A DNA stretch of 64,000 nucleotides from Streptomyces sp. LUP30 (GTDB taxonomy: Bacteria; Actinomycetota; Actinomycetes; Streptomycetales; Streptomycetaceae): positions 1 to 64,000 of the forward strand of contig NZ_MJAJ01000024.1 in NCBI RefSeq assembly GCF_001746365.1, given 5' to 3'. The translations under genes were made by a program, and so were the position numbers. The notes beneath the pieces were generated by a model. That model saw only the letters and a list, made by a program, of their open reading frames with translations, searched no databases and had not been told where the DNA came from. Below are positions 1 through 7,578 of this stretch, in pieces. The first letter of the stretch is position 1. Every line of letters starts with the position of its first letter.

Positions 1-120
1 GGCGCCGTCCGCGTCGGCGCTCGTGCCGCCGTCGCCGCCGCAGCCGGCCAGGGCCAGCGCCGAGGCCGCGATCAGCGCCCCGGCGCCCGCCAGCCGGCGG
101 ACGCGCTTCAGGTATGACAT
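1..120 (-). CDS. Secreted lipoprotein, N-terminal fragment
   Basis: Only the first 40 codons are inside the window; the gene runs off the left edge. The start ATG lies at 118-120 and is preceded by a G-rich stretch that could serve as ribosome binding site. The N-terminus has basic residues (KRVRR), a hydrophobic stretch of about 15 residues and a lipobox ending ALAGC with the lipidated Cys at residue 27, followed by a Gly/Asp/Ser-rich linker. This is a classic Sec/SPII lipoprotein signal. Nothing of the mature domain is visible, so the function cannot be told; it diverges from otsA. Confidence 0.8.
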   Translation of the reverse strand, partial: MSYLKRVRRLAGAGALIAASALALAGCGGDGGTSADADGA

Positions 121-251
121 GGAACCCCACCCCCCGTGGCCTCCCGCCGTCACGGGAGGCGCCTCGCATGTGCGCTGTACATCCTCATTCCGCTCACATG
201 ATCTCCACAAGATCTGTGACCGAATGGCACGGGGCGGCCCGGTGCGAACGT

Positions 252-278
252 TTGGGCGTTTCGAGGCCGGGCTAGGTT
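252..278 (+). promoter_or_regulatory. Candidate promoter of otsA (leaderless)
   Basis: A TTGGGC hexamer (252-257) is followed 15 nt later by TAGGTT (273-278). The ATG at 286 lies 7 nt after TAGGTT, so transcription would begin at or next to the start codon. The spacer is short for a SigHrdB promoter, so the -35 assignment is weak; the -10 assignment is the stronger part. Confidence 0.45.
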
Positions 279-285
279 GAGGCGT

Positions 286-1701
286 ATGGCTACCACGCAC
301 GAAACGGCTGCTCGGGGTACTGCTCAGGTACTGGTCGCGTCCAATCGAGGCCCGGTCTCCTACGAGGTGCGCGAGGACGGCTCGCTGCACGCGAAACGCG
401 GTGGCGGCGGGCTGGTCTCCGGCCTGTCGGCCATCGGCCCCGACGCCGGCGCCCTCTGGGTGTGCTCGGCGCTCACCGACGGCGACCGCGAGGCCGTGGC
501 GCGCGGGGTCGGCGAGGAGGGCGTGCGGATGCTGCCGGTCCCGGCCGACGTGCACGCCGACGCCTACAACGGCATCGCCAACTCGGTGCTGTGGTTCGTC
601 CACCATCTCCTCTACCAGACGCCGCTGGAGCCGGTCTTCGACGCGGAGTTCCGCCGCCAGTGGGCGGCCTACGAGACGTACAACCGGGCGTTCGCGCAGG
701 CGCTGGCGCAGGAGGCGGCGCAGGGAGCGGCGGTCCTGGTCCAGGACTACCACCTGTGTCTGGTCCCCGGGATGCTCCGCGAGCTCCGCCCCGACCTGCG
801 CATCGGCCATTTCTCGCACACGCCCTGGGCGCCGGTGGACTACTTCGGCCTGCTGCCCGACGACATCCGCGAGCAGCTGCTGACGGGCATGCTCGGCGCG
901 GACCGCCTGGGCTTCCTCACCCGTCGCTGGGCGGACGCGTTCAGCGCGTGCTGCACCGAGTACGCCGGAGGCCCGGGCAAGACGCGGGTGGGCGTGCACG
1001 GCCTGGGCGCGGACGGGGAGTTCCTGCGGGAGCGCTCGCACCGGCCGGACGTCGACGAGCGCATGGCGGCCCTGCGCGCCGAGATCGGCGAGGGACGCAG
1101 GACGATCGTCCGCGTCGACCGCACCGAGCTGTCCAAGAACATCGTGCGCGGGCTGCTGGCCTACCGGCAGCTGCTCGACGACCACCCGGAGTGGCGCGAG
1201 CGGGTCGTGCACGTGGCCTTCGCCTATCCCTCGCGCCAGGACCTGGCCGTCTACCGGGACTACATGGCGGAGGTGCAGCGGGTGACGCAGGAGATCAACT
1301 CCGCCTACGGCACCCCGGGCTGGACGCCGGTCCTGCTGAACCTCAAGGACGACTTCGCCCGCTCGCTGGCCGCCTACCGGCTGGCCGACGTGGCGCTGGT
1401 CAACCCGATCCGCGACGGCATGAACCTGGTCGCCAAGGAGGTGCCGGTCGTCTCCGACGAGGGCTGCGCGCTGGTGCTGTCCCGGGAGGCCGGGGCGTAC
1501 TGGGAGCTGCGCGACGACGCGATCGTCGTCAACCCCTACGACGTCCTGGAGACCGCCCGGGCCCTGCACGAGGGGCTGACGATGGATCAGCGGGAGCGGG
1601 CCGCGCGCACCGAGCGTCTGTCGGCGGCGGCGACCGCGCTCCCCCCGGCCCGCTGGTTCCTGGACCAGCTGAACGCCCTGCGCGAGCCTCAGCCCAGCTG
1701 A
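286..1701 (+). CDS. otsA: Alpha,alpha-trehalose-phosphate synthase OtsA
   Basis: A GT20 glycosyltransferase of 471 aa that joins a nucleotide-activated glucose to glucose-6-phosphate to make trehalose-6-phosphate in the cytoplasm. The family landmarks are present: SNRGPV and GGGGLVSGL near the N-terminus (nucleotide-sugar loop), VQDYHLCLVPGMLR (about residue 150), the basic stretch RVDRTELSKNI (about 280), and NPIRDGMNLVAKE near residue 370, the donor-binding signature. The ATG at 286 is preferred over an in-frame TTG at 277 because a TAGGTT box ends 7 nt before it. The 3' end overlaps the convergent otsB by 13 nt. The two neighbouring genes complete the OtsA-OtsB trehalose route, used for osmotic, desiccation and spore protection. 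Confidence 0.93.
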   Translation: MATTHETAARGTAQVLVASNRGPVSYEVREDGSLHAKRGGGGLVSGLSAIGPDAGALWVCSALTDGDREAVARGVGEEGVRMLPVPADVHADAYNGIANSVLWFVHHLLYQTPLEPVFDAEFRRQWAAYETYNRAFAQALAQEAAQGAAVLVQDYHLCLVPGMLRELRPDLRIGHFSHTPWAPVDYFGLLPDDIREQLLTGMLGADRLGFLTRRWADAFSACCTEYAGGPGKTRVGVHGLGADGEFLRERSHRPDVDERMAALRAEIGEGRRTIVRVDRTELSKNIVRGLLAYRQLLDDHPEWRERVVHVAFAYPSRQDLAVYRDYMAEVQRVTQEINSAYGTPGWTPVLLNLKDDFARSLAAYRLADVALVNPIRDGMNLVAKEVPVVSDEGCALVLSREAGAYWELRDDAIVVNPYDVLETARALHEGLTMDQRERAARTERLSAAATALPPARWFLDQLNALREPQPS

Positions 1702-2600
1702 GCGGCGAGCGCCCGCAGCAGCTCCACGACCCCGTCCGGTCCGTCCACGACGAGGTCGGCGCGCTCCGCCAGCTCGCCGACCTCGGCGCTGCCGCTGCAC
1801 ACCAGCAGGCCGGGGATGCCCTCGGAGCGGAGCTTCTCCACGGCGGCGAAGGCGGGCAGGTCGCCCAGGTCGTCGCCGGCGTAGAGGACCGATCCGGCGC
1901 CGGTCTCGCGCACGTGCTCCAGCAGGGCCACGCCCTTGTCGATGCCCGGCGGACGCAGTTCCAGGACCATGCGGCCGGGCTCGACGATCAGCCCGTTCCG
2001 GGTCGCGAGGTCGGTCAGGGGGGCGCGCAGGGCGTCGAAGGCGGCCTGGGGGTCGTCGGCGCGGCGGGTGTGGACGGCGACGGCCCGCCCGCCCTTCTCC
2101 TCGATCCAGATCCCCGGCCGGTCGCCGGCCGCCGCCAGGACGCCGGGGAGCTCGGCGCGGACGGCGGCGACTCCCGGGTGCGGGGCGGGGGCGCTCAGCG
2201 CGCCGGTGCGGGCGTCCCAGCGTTCGGCGCCGTAGTGGCCGAGGACGGCCAGGTGCGCCAGCCCCTCGACCCCGGCGAAGCCGCCGTTGCGCACGGCGAC
2301 CTCGGCGGGCCGCCCGGTGATCACGGCCACCGCGGCGATCCTCGGCGCGAGCGCCGCGAGCGCGGGGACGGCGCCGGGATGGGCCCGGGCGTCCTCGGGG
2401 TTCTCGACGATCGGCGCGAGGGTGCCGTCGAAGTCGAGGGCGACCAGGGCGGCCGACGGCCGGGCCACGATCGCGTCGAGCGCGGCGCGGCCCGCCGCGG
2501 TGACGGGAACGGGGACGGGGACGGGAAGGGGCGGGGATCCGGGGGGAGCGGATCCGGGTGCCGTGGAGTGCGTCCCGTGGTGCGTCTCTTGGGTGCCCAT
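1689..2600 (-). CDS. otsB: Trehalose-6-phosphate phosphatase OtsB
   Basis: A HAD-superfamily phosphatase of 303 aa that removes phosphate from trehalose-6-phosphate. HAD motif I is ALDFDGTLAPI (about residues 54-64), with the nucleophile Asp and the acid Asp two residues later. Motif II is VITGRP, and motif IV is YAGDDLGDLPAF near residue 240. The first 30 residues are Pro/Ser-rich and poorly conserved in type, so the true start could be slightly downstream. The ATG at 2598-2600 is supported by TATGGT at 2607-2612 on the coding strand, 6 nt away. The gene converges on otsA and the two 3' ends overlap. Confidence 0.92.
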   Translation of the reverse strand: MGTQETHHGTHSTAPGSAPPGSPPLPVPVPVPVTAAGRAALDAIVARPSAALVALDFDGTLAPIVENPEDARAHPGAVPALAALAPRIAAVAVITGRPAEVAVRNGGFAGVEGLAHLAVLGHYGAERWDARTGALSAPAPHPGVAAVRAELPGVLAAAGDRPGIWIEEKGGRAVAVHTRRADDPQAAFDALRAPLTDLATRNGLIVEPGRMVLELRPPGIDKGVALLEHVRETGAGSVLYAGDDLGDLPAFAAVEKLRSEGIPGLLVCSGSAEVGELAERADLVVDGPDGVVELLRALAAQLG

Positions 2601-2629
2601 ACGGCGACCATAGCCAACGGGCCGCCCGG

Positions 2630-2875
2630 CTACCGCTCCGCCCGCCGCGCTTCGCGCACCCTGCGCAGCCTGTTCACGGTCACCGGGTCGTGGGCCAGCG
2701 CCCGCGGGTCGTCGAGCAGGGCGTTGAGGAGCTGGTAGTAGCGGACCGGGGACAGGTCCAGTTCCTCGCGTATCGCCCGTTCCTTCGCGCCGGGCCCGGG
2801 AAAGCCGCGCCGCTCCAGGGCGAGGACGCCCCGCTCCCGCGCCCCCAGCCCGTCCGTGTCCGCTCGCCGCTCCAT
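2630..2875 (-). CDS. DUF3263 domain protein
   Basis: A small basic protein of 81 aa, mostly helical, of the actinobacterial DUF3263 family. That family has a helix-turn-helix-like fold suggestive of DNA binding, but no established function. The core runs from LGARERGVLALERRGFPG (about 9-26) to LSPVRYYQLLNALLDDPRAL (about 42-61). It sits upstream of otsB on the same strand with a 29-nt gap. TACCGT at 2882-2887 on the coding strand is 6 nt from the ATG, so the gene appears to have its own leaderless promoter and might co-transcribe otsB. Confidence 0.75.
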   Translation of the reverse strand: MERRADTDGLGARERGVLALERRGFPGPGAKERAIREELDLSPVRYYQLLNALLDDPRALAHDPVTVNRLRRVREARRAER

Positions 2876-2909
2876 GCCCGCACGGTAACGCCCCGCACCG
2901 ACATCCGGG

Positions 2910-4202
2910 TCACTCGCCGGAGGCGGTCTCCTCCGTCGTGGCCGTGGTCTGCAGCGCGCCCAGCACGTCGGCCGGGTTGCCGTTCGCGGTCACTGCCCCG
3001 CCGATGCGCTTCTTGATCTCCGCGCTGACCTTCGCCCAGGAGGTCCGTCCGACGGGGTAGCTCTCGGAGAGCGGGAGCTCCTCCAGGAACGGCTGGAGGT
3101 CGGCGTCCTGCGGGGCCGCGCCCATCACCTGGGAGGCGGAGGCGGTGACGGGCAGCAGGTCGTACTCGCGGGAGAAGGCGAGGACGTTCTTCTCGCTGTA
3201 GACGAAGTCGAGGAAGTCGCCGATCTGCTCGCCGTGCCCGTTCTGCTTGAAGGCGGTCATCCAGTCGGCGACGCCCAGGGAGCTCTTGCTCGGGCCGTCG
3301 AGGCCGGGCATCGGCACCATGCCGAACTTCACGCCCTTGCTCTCGGCCGCCTTCATCAGCGAGGGGTGCCCGTTGAGCATGCCTACGTCACCCGCGGTGA
3401 ACGCGGCGAACGCGGCGGCCCGGTTCAGCTTGCCGGGGGCGACCGGCCCGGTGAGGCCCTTGCCGACCAGCTCGTCCTTCAGCCAGTCGAAGGTGTCGAC
3501 GTTCTCGGCGGAGTCGAGGCTGTAGCTGCTGACGGTCTGCGTGTAGCCGCCCCCGCCACTGAGCAGCCACTGCAGGGTCTCGGCCTGCGCCTCCTCGGGG
3601 CCCAGCGGCAGCGCGTACGGGTACTTCACGCCCTTCGCCTTGAGCGCCTTGGCGTCCCTGGCGAGCCCGGCCCAGGTGGTCGGCGGGGTGATGCCGGCCT
3701 GGTCGAAGAGGGTCTTGTTGTAGAACAGCAGCCGCGTGGACGAGGCGAACGGCATGCCGTACTGCACGCCGCGCACCTTGCCCGCGTCGGCGAGCCGGGG
3801 CACGAAGTCGGCCTCGACGGGGATGGAGACCACGTCGCCGACCTTGTAGAGCCGGTCGGCCGCCGCGTAGTCCGCGTACGCGCCGATCTGCGCCATGTCG
3901 GGGGCGTCGCCCTTGTCGACCATGGCCTTGACCTTGGCGTCGACGTCGTTCCAGGAGTACACGGTCACGTCGACGGTGACGCCCGGGTGGTCCTTCTCGT
4001 ACGCCTCGACGAGCTGGTCCCAGTACTTCTTGGAGCTGTTGGCGCCGCTGTCGCCGTAGTCGGCGGCGACGAGTCTCAGGGTGACGTCGTCGGAGCCTCC
4101 GGTCAGTCCGCAGCCGGCGAGGACCGCCGACATGCCGAGGGCGGACGCCGCCGCGATCGTCCCTGACTTTCGTGCCCGCTGCACCGAACCGCTCCTCGTC
4201 AC
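2910..4202 (-). CDS. ABC sugar-binding lipoprotein (orphan)
   Basis: A family-1 extracellular solute-binding protein of 430 aa, the substrate receptor of a CUT1-type sugar importer. The signal peptide ends in the lipobox VLAGC with Cys31 as lipid anchor. The mature part shows the binding-protein signatures VTVDVTVYSWNDVDAKVKAM and APDMAQIGAYADY, and FDQAGITPPTTWAGLA in the middle. The start is a GTG at 4200-4202. No permease genes accompany it; the shared ATPase MsiK is encoded about 15 kb away. It diverges from nagK and shares its dre-containing upstream region, so an aminosugar ligand under DasR control is likely, but that is inferred from context only. Confidence 0.85.
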   Translation of the reverse strand: MTRSGSVQRARKSGTIAAASALGMSAVLAGCGLTGGSDDVTLRLVAADYGDSGANSSKKYWDQLVEAYEKDHPGVTVDVTVYSWNDVDAKVKAMVDKGDAPDMAQIGAYADYAAADRLYKVGDVVSIPVEADFVPRLADAGKVRGVQYGMPFASSTRLLFYNKTLFDQAGITPPTTWAGLARDAKALKAKGVKYPYALPLGPEEAQAETLQWLLSGGGGYTQTVSSYSLDSAENVDTFDWLKDELVGKGLTGPVAPGKLNRAAAFAAFTAGDVGMLNGHPSLMKAAESKGVKFGMVPMPGLDGPSKSSLGVADWMTAFKQNGHGEQIGDFLDFVYSEKNVLAFSREYDLLPVTASASQVMGAAPQDADLQPFLEELPLSESYPVGRTSWAKVSAEIKKRIGGAVTANGNPADVLGALQTTATTEETASGE

Positions 4203-4216
4203 CGTCTGAATGGACA

Positions 4217-4232
4217 GAGCAACTGATTGCTC
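4217..4232. promoter_or_regulatory. Inverted repeat near the binding-protein start
   Basis: GAGCAA-CTGA-TTGCTC, a perfect 6+6 inverted repeat with a 4-nt centre, lies 15-30 nt upstream of the binding-protein start codon in the shared intergenic region. It does not resemble a dre site. It could be an operator for a second regulator or a short 5' hairpin. Confidence 0.35.
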
Positions 4233-4257
4233 ATACCAATGGATCCGTTATCCGGAG

Positions 4258-4273
4258 TAAGGTCTACACCACG
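4258..4273. promoter_or_regulatory. DasR-responsive element (dre) 1
   Basis: The 10-base core GGTCTACACC (4261-4270) matches the dre core GGTCTAGACC at 9 of 10 positions. It lies 18 nt (core to core) from the second dre, between the divergent binding-protein gene and nagK. DasR is the GntR-family sensor of GlcNAc-6-P/GlcN-6-P in Streptomyces, and nagKA is an established target. Confidence 0.7.
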
Positions 4274-4275
4274 TA

Positions 4276-4291
4276 AGTGGACTAGACCTCT
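4276..4291. promoter_or_regulatory. DasR-responsive element (dre) 2
   Basis: AGTGGACTAGACCTCT, core GGACTAGACC (4279-4288), matches the palindromic dre consensus at 9 of 10 core positions. It covers the expected -35 region for a nagK start at 4319 (CACACT at 4307-4312 as -10), a position suited to repression by steric blocking. Confidence 0.78.
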
Positions 4292-4318
4292 TGCGGGTCC
4301 TCGGGCCACACTGTTCCC

Positions 4319-5260
4319 GTGAGACATGTCATCGCCCTGGACGTGGGCGGCACCGGGATGAAAGCCGCCCTCGTCGGCGCGGACGGCGCCCTGCTGCACC
4401 GCGCCCGTCGGGCCACCGGCCGCGAGCGCGGCCCCGGCGCCGTGGTCGACGCCATCCTCGACTTCGCCGCCGACCTGCGCGAACACGGCGTCGAGCGGTT
4501 CGGCGAACCCGCCGAGGCGGCCGGCGTCGCCGTCCCCGGCATCGTCGACGAGGCGAACGGCGTCGCCGTCTACGCGGCCAACCTGGGCTGGCGGGACGTC
4601 CCCCTGCGCGCACGGCTCGCCGAACGCCTCGGCACTCCCGTCGCCCTCGGCCACGACGTGCGCACCGGCGGCCTCGCCGAAGGCCGGATCGGCGCGGGCC
4701 GGGGCGCGGACCGGTTCCTGTTCGTGGCCCTCGGCACCGGCATCGCCGGCGCGATCGGCGTCGACGGCCGGGTGGAAGCGGGCGCGCACGGCTTCGCCGG
4801 CGAGATCGGCCACGTCGTCGTACGCCCCGGCGGAACCCCGTGCCCGTGCGGACAGCACGGCTGCCTGGAGCGCTACGCGTCGGCGGCCGCCGTCGGCGAG
4901 GCATGGGCCACGGCGAGCGGCGACCCGGACGCGGACGCCGCACACTGCGCGAAGGCCGTGGCCGCCGACGACCCCGACGCCGTCCGGGTCTGGCACAGGG
5001 CCGTGGACGCCCTCGCCGACGGCCTGGTCACCGCCGTCACCCTGCTGGACCCGCGCACGCTCGTCATCGGTGGCGGGCTCGCGGAGGCCGGGGAAACCTT
5101 GTTCACACCGCTGCGCGAAGCGGTCCGCCGACGGGTGACCTTCCAGAGACTCCCCGAGATCGTCCCGGCGGCCCTGGGCGACAGCGCCGGCTGCCTGGGG
5201 GCGGGCCTGCTCGCCTGGGATCTCCTCAACTCGACCGACCGTATGGAGGTAACCCCCTGA
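4319..5260 (+). CDS. nagK: N-acetylglucosamine kinase NagK (ROK family)
   Basis: A ROK-family sugar kinase of 313 aa, predicted to phosphorylate cytoplasmic GlcNAc to GlcNAc-6-phosphate. The ATP-binding motif ALDVGGTGMKAAL is at residues 5-17, and the phosphate 2 region LFVALGTGIAGAI is near 138-150. The ROK zinc/signature region GEIGHVVVRPGGTPCPCGQHG has the family's Cys cluster (CPCGQHGCLE). The start is the GTG at 4319, with CACACT 6 nt upstream. The stop overlaps the nagA start (TGATG at 5258-5262), so the two are translationally coupled. By sequence alone it could be a glucokinase; the nagA partner and the dre sites make GlcNAc the likely substrate. Confidence 0.88.
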   Translation: MRHVIALDVGGTGMKAALVGADGALLHRARRATGRERGPGAVVDAILDFAADLREHGVERFGEPAEAAGVAVPGIVDEANGVAVYAANLGWRDVPLRARLAERLGTPVALGHDVRTGGLAEGRIGAGRGADRFLFVALGTGIAGAIGVDGRVEAGAHGFAGEIGHVVVRPGGTPCPCGQHGCLERYASAAAVGEAWATASGDPDADAAHCAKAVAADDPDAVRVWHRAVDALADGLVTAVTLLDPRTLVIGGGLAEAGETLFTPLREAVRRRVTFQRLPEIVPAALGDSAGCLGAGLLAWDLLNSTDRMEVTP

Positions 5261-6501
5261 TGGCCACCCCCCCAGTGGCGCGGGACGCGGCACCGAGCGG
5301 CTCCGCCGCGAGCACGCGACCGGCCACCACGCATCCGCGGCCCGCGACCGGCGCACGGAGGCAGGTGCTCACCGGCGCCCGGGTGGTGCTCCCCACCGGC
5401 ACCGTGACCGCCGGACGCGTGGCGATCGACGGCACGAAGATCACCGCCGAAGCCCCGCACGGGGACCCGCAGGGAACCCTCGTCGACGTGTCCGGCCACT
5501 GGCTGGTGCCCGGCTTCGTCGACCTGCACAACCACGGTGGCGGCGGAGCCTCGTTCTCCGGCTCGGCGCAGGACGTCCAGACGGCGATCCACACGCACCG
5601 CCTGCACGGCACCACCACCCTCGTCGCCTCGACCGTCACCGACGACATGGACGTCCTCGTCCGCCAGGCCGGCCTGCTGAGCGAGCTGGCCGAACAGGGC
5701 GACCTGGCCGGCATCCACTTCGAGGGCCCCTTCATCTCGCCGTGCCGCAAGGGCGCGCACTCCGAGGCGCTGCTGCGCGACCCGGACCCGGCCGAGGTCC
5801 GCAAGCTGATCGACGCGGCGCGCGGCCAGGCCAGGATGCTCACCCTGGCGACGGAACTCCCCGGCGGCCTGGACTCCGTACGCCTGCTCGCCGAACACGG
5901 TGTGATCGCCGCCGTCGGGCACACGGACGCCACGTACGAGCAGACGGTTCAGGCCATCGAGGCCGGAGCCACCGTCGCCACCCACCTCTTCAACGCGATG
6001 CCGCCCCTCGGGCACCGCGCCCCCGGCCCGATCGCCGCCCTGCTGGAGGACGAGCGGGTGACGGTCGAGCTCATCAACGACGGCACGCATCTGCACCCGG
6101 CCGCCCTGGAACTGGCGTTCCGTCACGCGGGCCCGGGCCGGGTCGCGTTCATCACCGACGCGATGGACGCCGCCGGCATCGGCGACGGCCGCTATCTGCT
6201 CGGCCCGCTGGAGGTCGAGGTCAGCGAGGGAGTGGCCCGCCTCGTGGAGGGCGGCTCGATCGCTGGTTCCACCCTCACCCTGGACCGCGCCTTCCAGCGG
6301 GCGGTGACGGTCGACCGCATGCCGGTCGAGGACGTGGTCGCGGCCCTGTCCGCCAACCCTGCCCGCCTGCTGGGCCTGGACGACAGGGTCGGCTCCCTGG
6401 AGCCCGGCAAGGACGCCGACCTGGTCCTGCTGGACGAGGCCTTCCAGGTCAAGGGCGTGATGCGCAAGGGGGTTTGGGTGGTGGATCCCCAACTGGCGTG
6501 A
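5260..6501 (+). CDS. nagA: N-acetylglucosamine-6-phosphate deacetylase NagA
   Basis: An amidohydrolase of 413 aa that deacetylates GlcNAc-6-P to glucosamine-6-P. Seen are the metal motif VDLHNHGGGG (HxH), HFEGPFISPCRKGAH with the catalytic-site Glu, VGHTDATYEQ, THLFNAM and the C-terminal LGSLEPGKDADLVLLD type (here VGSLEPGKDADLVLLD). The start ATG at 5260 overlaps the nagK stop and is preceded by GGAGG (5245-5249 region). About 35 Ala/Pro/Thr-rich residues precede the conserved fold, an unusual extension that may reflect a start further downstream. Expression should follow nagK from the dre-controlled promoter. Confidence 0.93.
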   Translation: MATPPVARDAAPSGSAASTRPATTHPRPATGARRQVLTGARVVLPTGTVTAGRVAIDGTKITAEAPHGDPQGTLVDVSGHWLVPGFVDLHNHGGGGASFSGSAQDVQTAIHTHRLHGTTTLVASTVTDDMDVLVRQAGLLSELAEQGDLAGIHFEGPFISPCRKGAHSEALLRDPDPAEVRKLIDAARGQARMLTLATELPGGLDSVRLLAEHGVIAAVGHTDATYEQTVQAIEAGATVATHLFNAMPPLGHRAPGPIAALLEDERVTVELINDGTHLHPAALELAFRHAGPGRVAFITDAMDAAGIGDGRYLLGPLEVEVSEGVARLVEGGSIAGSTLTLDRAFQRAVTVDRMPVEDVVAALSANPARLLGLDDRVGSLEPGKDADLVLLDEAFQVKGVMRKGVWVVDPQLA

Positions 6502-6639
6502 AACGTCCGCCCCCACCGGGACGGTGGCCGACCCGAGTACTGGGCCGGTTGCCGTCTCTTTGGCATGATCAGGCCTCCGGAATCGCGAAGCCCGCGGATC
6601 CGGGACCCGCACACGTGCCCGTCGAGGGAGGTCGGCCCA

Positions 6640-7569
6640 GTGATCCTCACCGTCACCCTGAACACCGCTCTCGACCTCACGTATCACGTGCCCGCCCTAC
6701 GGCCGCACGCCTCGCACCGGGTGACCGACGTCCGGGAGCGCCCGGGCGGCAAGGGACTGAACGTCGGCCGGGTACTGGCCGCCCTCGGCCACGAGGTGAC
6801 GGTGACCGGATTCGCGGGCGGCGCCACCGGCCGGCGCGTACAGGAGCTGCTGACCGCCACGGCCGGGGTGACGGACGCCCTCGTGCCCGTCGCCGGGGCC
6901 ACCCGTCGCACGATCGCCGTCGTCGACGCCCGCGCGGGCGACACCACCCAGCTCAACGAACCCGGCCCGGTCGTCACGCCGGCCGAGTGGTCCGCCTTCC
7001 AGGAGGCGTACGAGGGGCTGCTCGCCGACGCCGACGCGGTGGCCCTGTGCGGCAGCCTGCCGCCGGGGGTGCCCGTGGGCGCGTACGCGGTCCTGGTCCG
7101 CACGGCACGGGCCGCGGGCGTCCCCGTACTGCTCGACACCAGCGGGGAGCCGTTGCGCCGCGGGGTCGCCGCCCGCCCGGACATCGTCAAACCGAACGCC
7201 GACGAACTGGCCGAACTGACCGGCTCCCACGAGCCGTTGCGCGCGACCCAGGACGCCCGAAGGCGCGGGGCCCGGTCGGTGGTGGCCTCACTCGGCGCCG
7301 ACGGCCTGGTCGCGGCGACCCCGGAGGGCCGCTGGCGCGCCACCCCGCCGGCCCGCGTCCGCGGCAACCCCACGGGCGCCGGCGACTCGGTGTGCGCGGG
7401 CCTGCTGTCGGGCCTGGTCGAACGCCTCCCCTGGCCGGACCGCCTGACCCGCGCGGCCGCCCTCTCCGCGGCGACGGTCCCGGCCCCGGCAGCCGGCGAG
7501 TTCGACCGCGCGGCCTACGAGGCGCTGCTGACCCGCATCACGGTGACCGGAGAGGCCACGGCGGCTTGA
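6640..7569 (+). CDS. PfkB-family sugar (1-phosphofructo)kinase
   Basis: A ribokinase/PfkB-type kinase of 309 aa, closest in appearance to the 1-phosphofructokinase/tagatose-6-phosphate kinase branch. N-terminal ILTVTLNTALDLTY is the typical start of that branch. PfkB signature 1 is RPGGKGLNVGRVLAALG (about residues 37-53), and signature 2 with the catalytic Asp is NPTGAGDSVCAG near residue 245. The GTG at 6640 is chosen over an upstream ATG at 6565 because GGAGG (6627-6631) is 8 nt away and the protein then begins at the conserved beta strand. It follows nagA after 138 nt and may act in hexose or aminosugar breakdown; the exact sugar phosphate is not decided. Confidence 0.82.
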   Translation: MILTVTLNTALDLTYHVPALRPHASHRVTDVRERPGGKGLNVGRVLAALGHEVTVTGFAGGATGRRVQELLTATAGVTDALVPVAGATRRTIAVVDARAGDTTQLNEPGPVVTPAEWSAFQEAYEGLLADADAVALCGSLPPGVPVGAYAVLVRTARAAGVPVLLDTSGEPLRRGVAARPDIVKPNADELAELTGSHEPLRATQDARRRGARSVVASLGADGLVAATPEGRWRATPPARVRGNPTGAGDSVCAGLLSGLVERLPWPDRLTRAAALSAATVPAPAAGEFDRAAYEALLTRITVTGEATAA

Positions 7570-7578
7570 CCCGGGCGG

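Noticed and set aside
4873..6687. 604-codon minus-strand ORF opposite nagA
   Set aside because: Shadow of nagA with no family resemblance and shadow-like composition.
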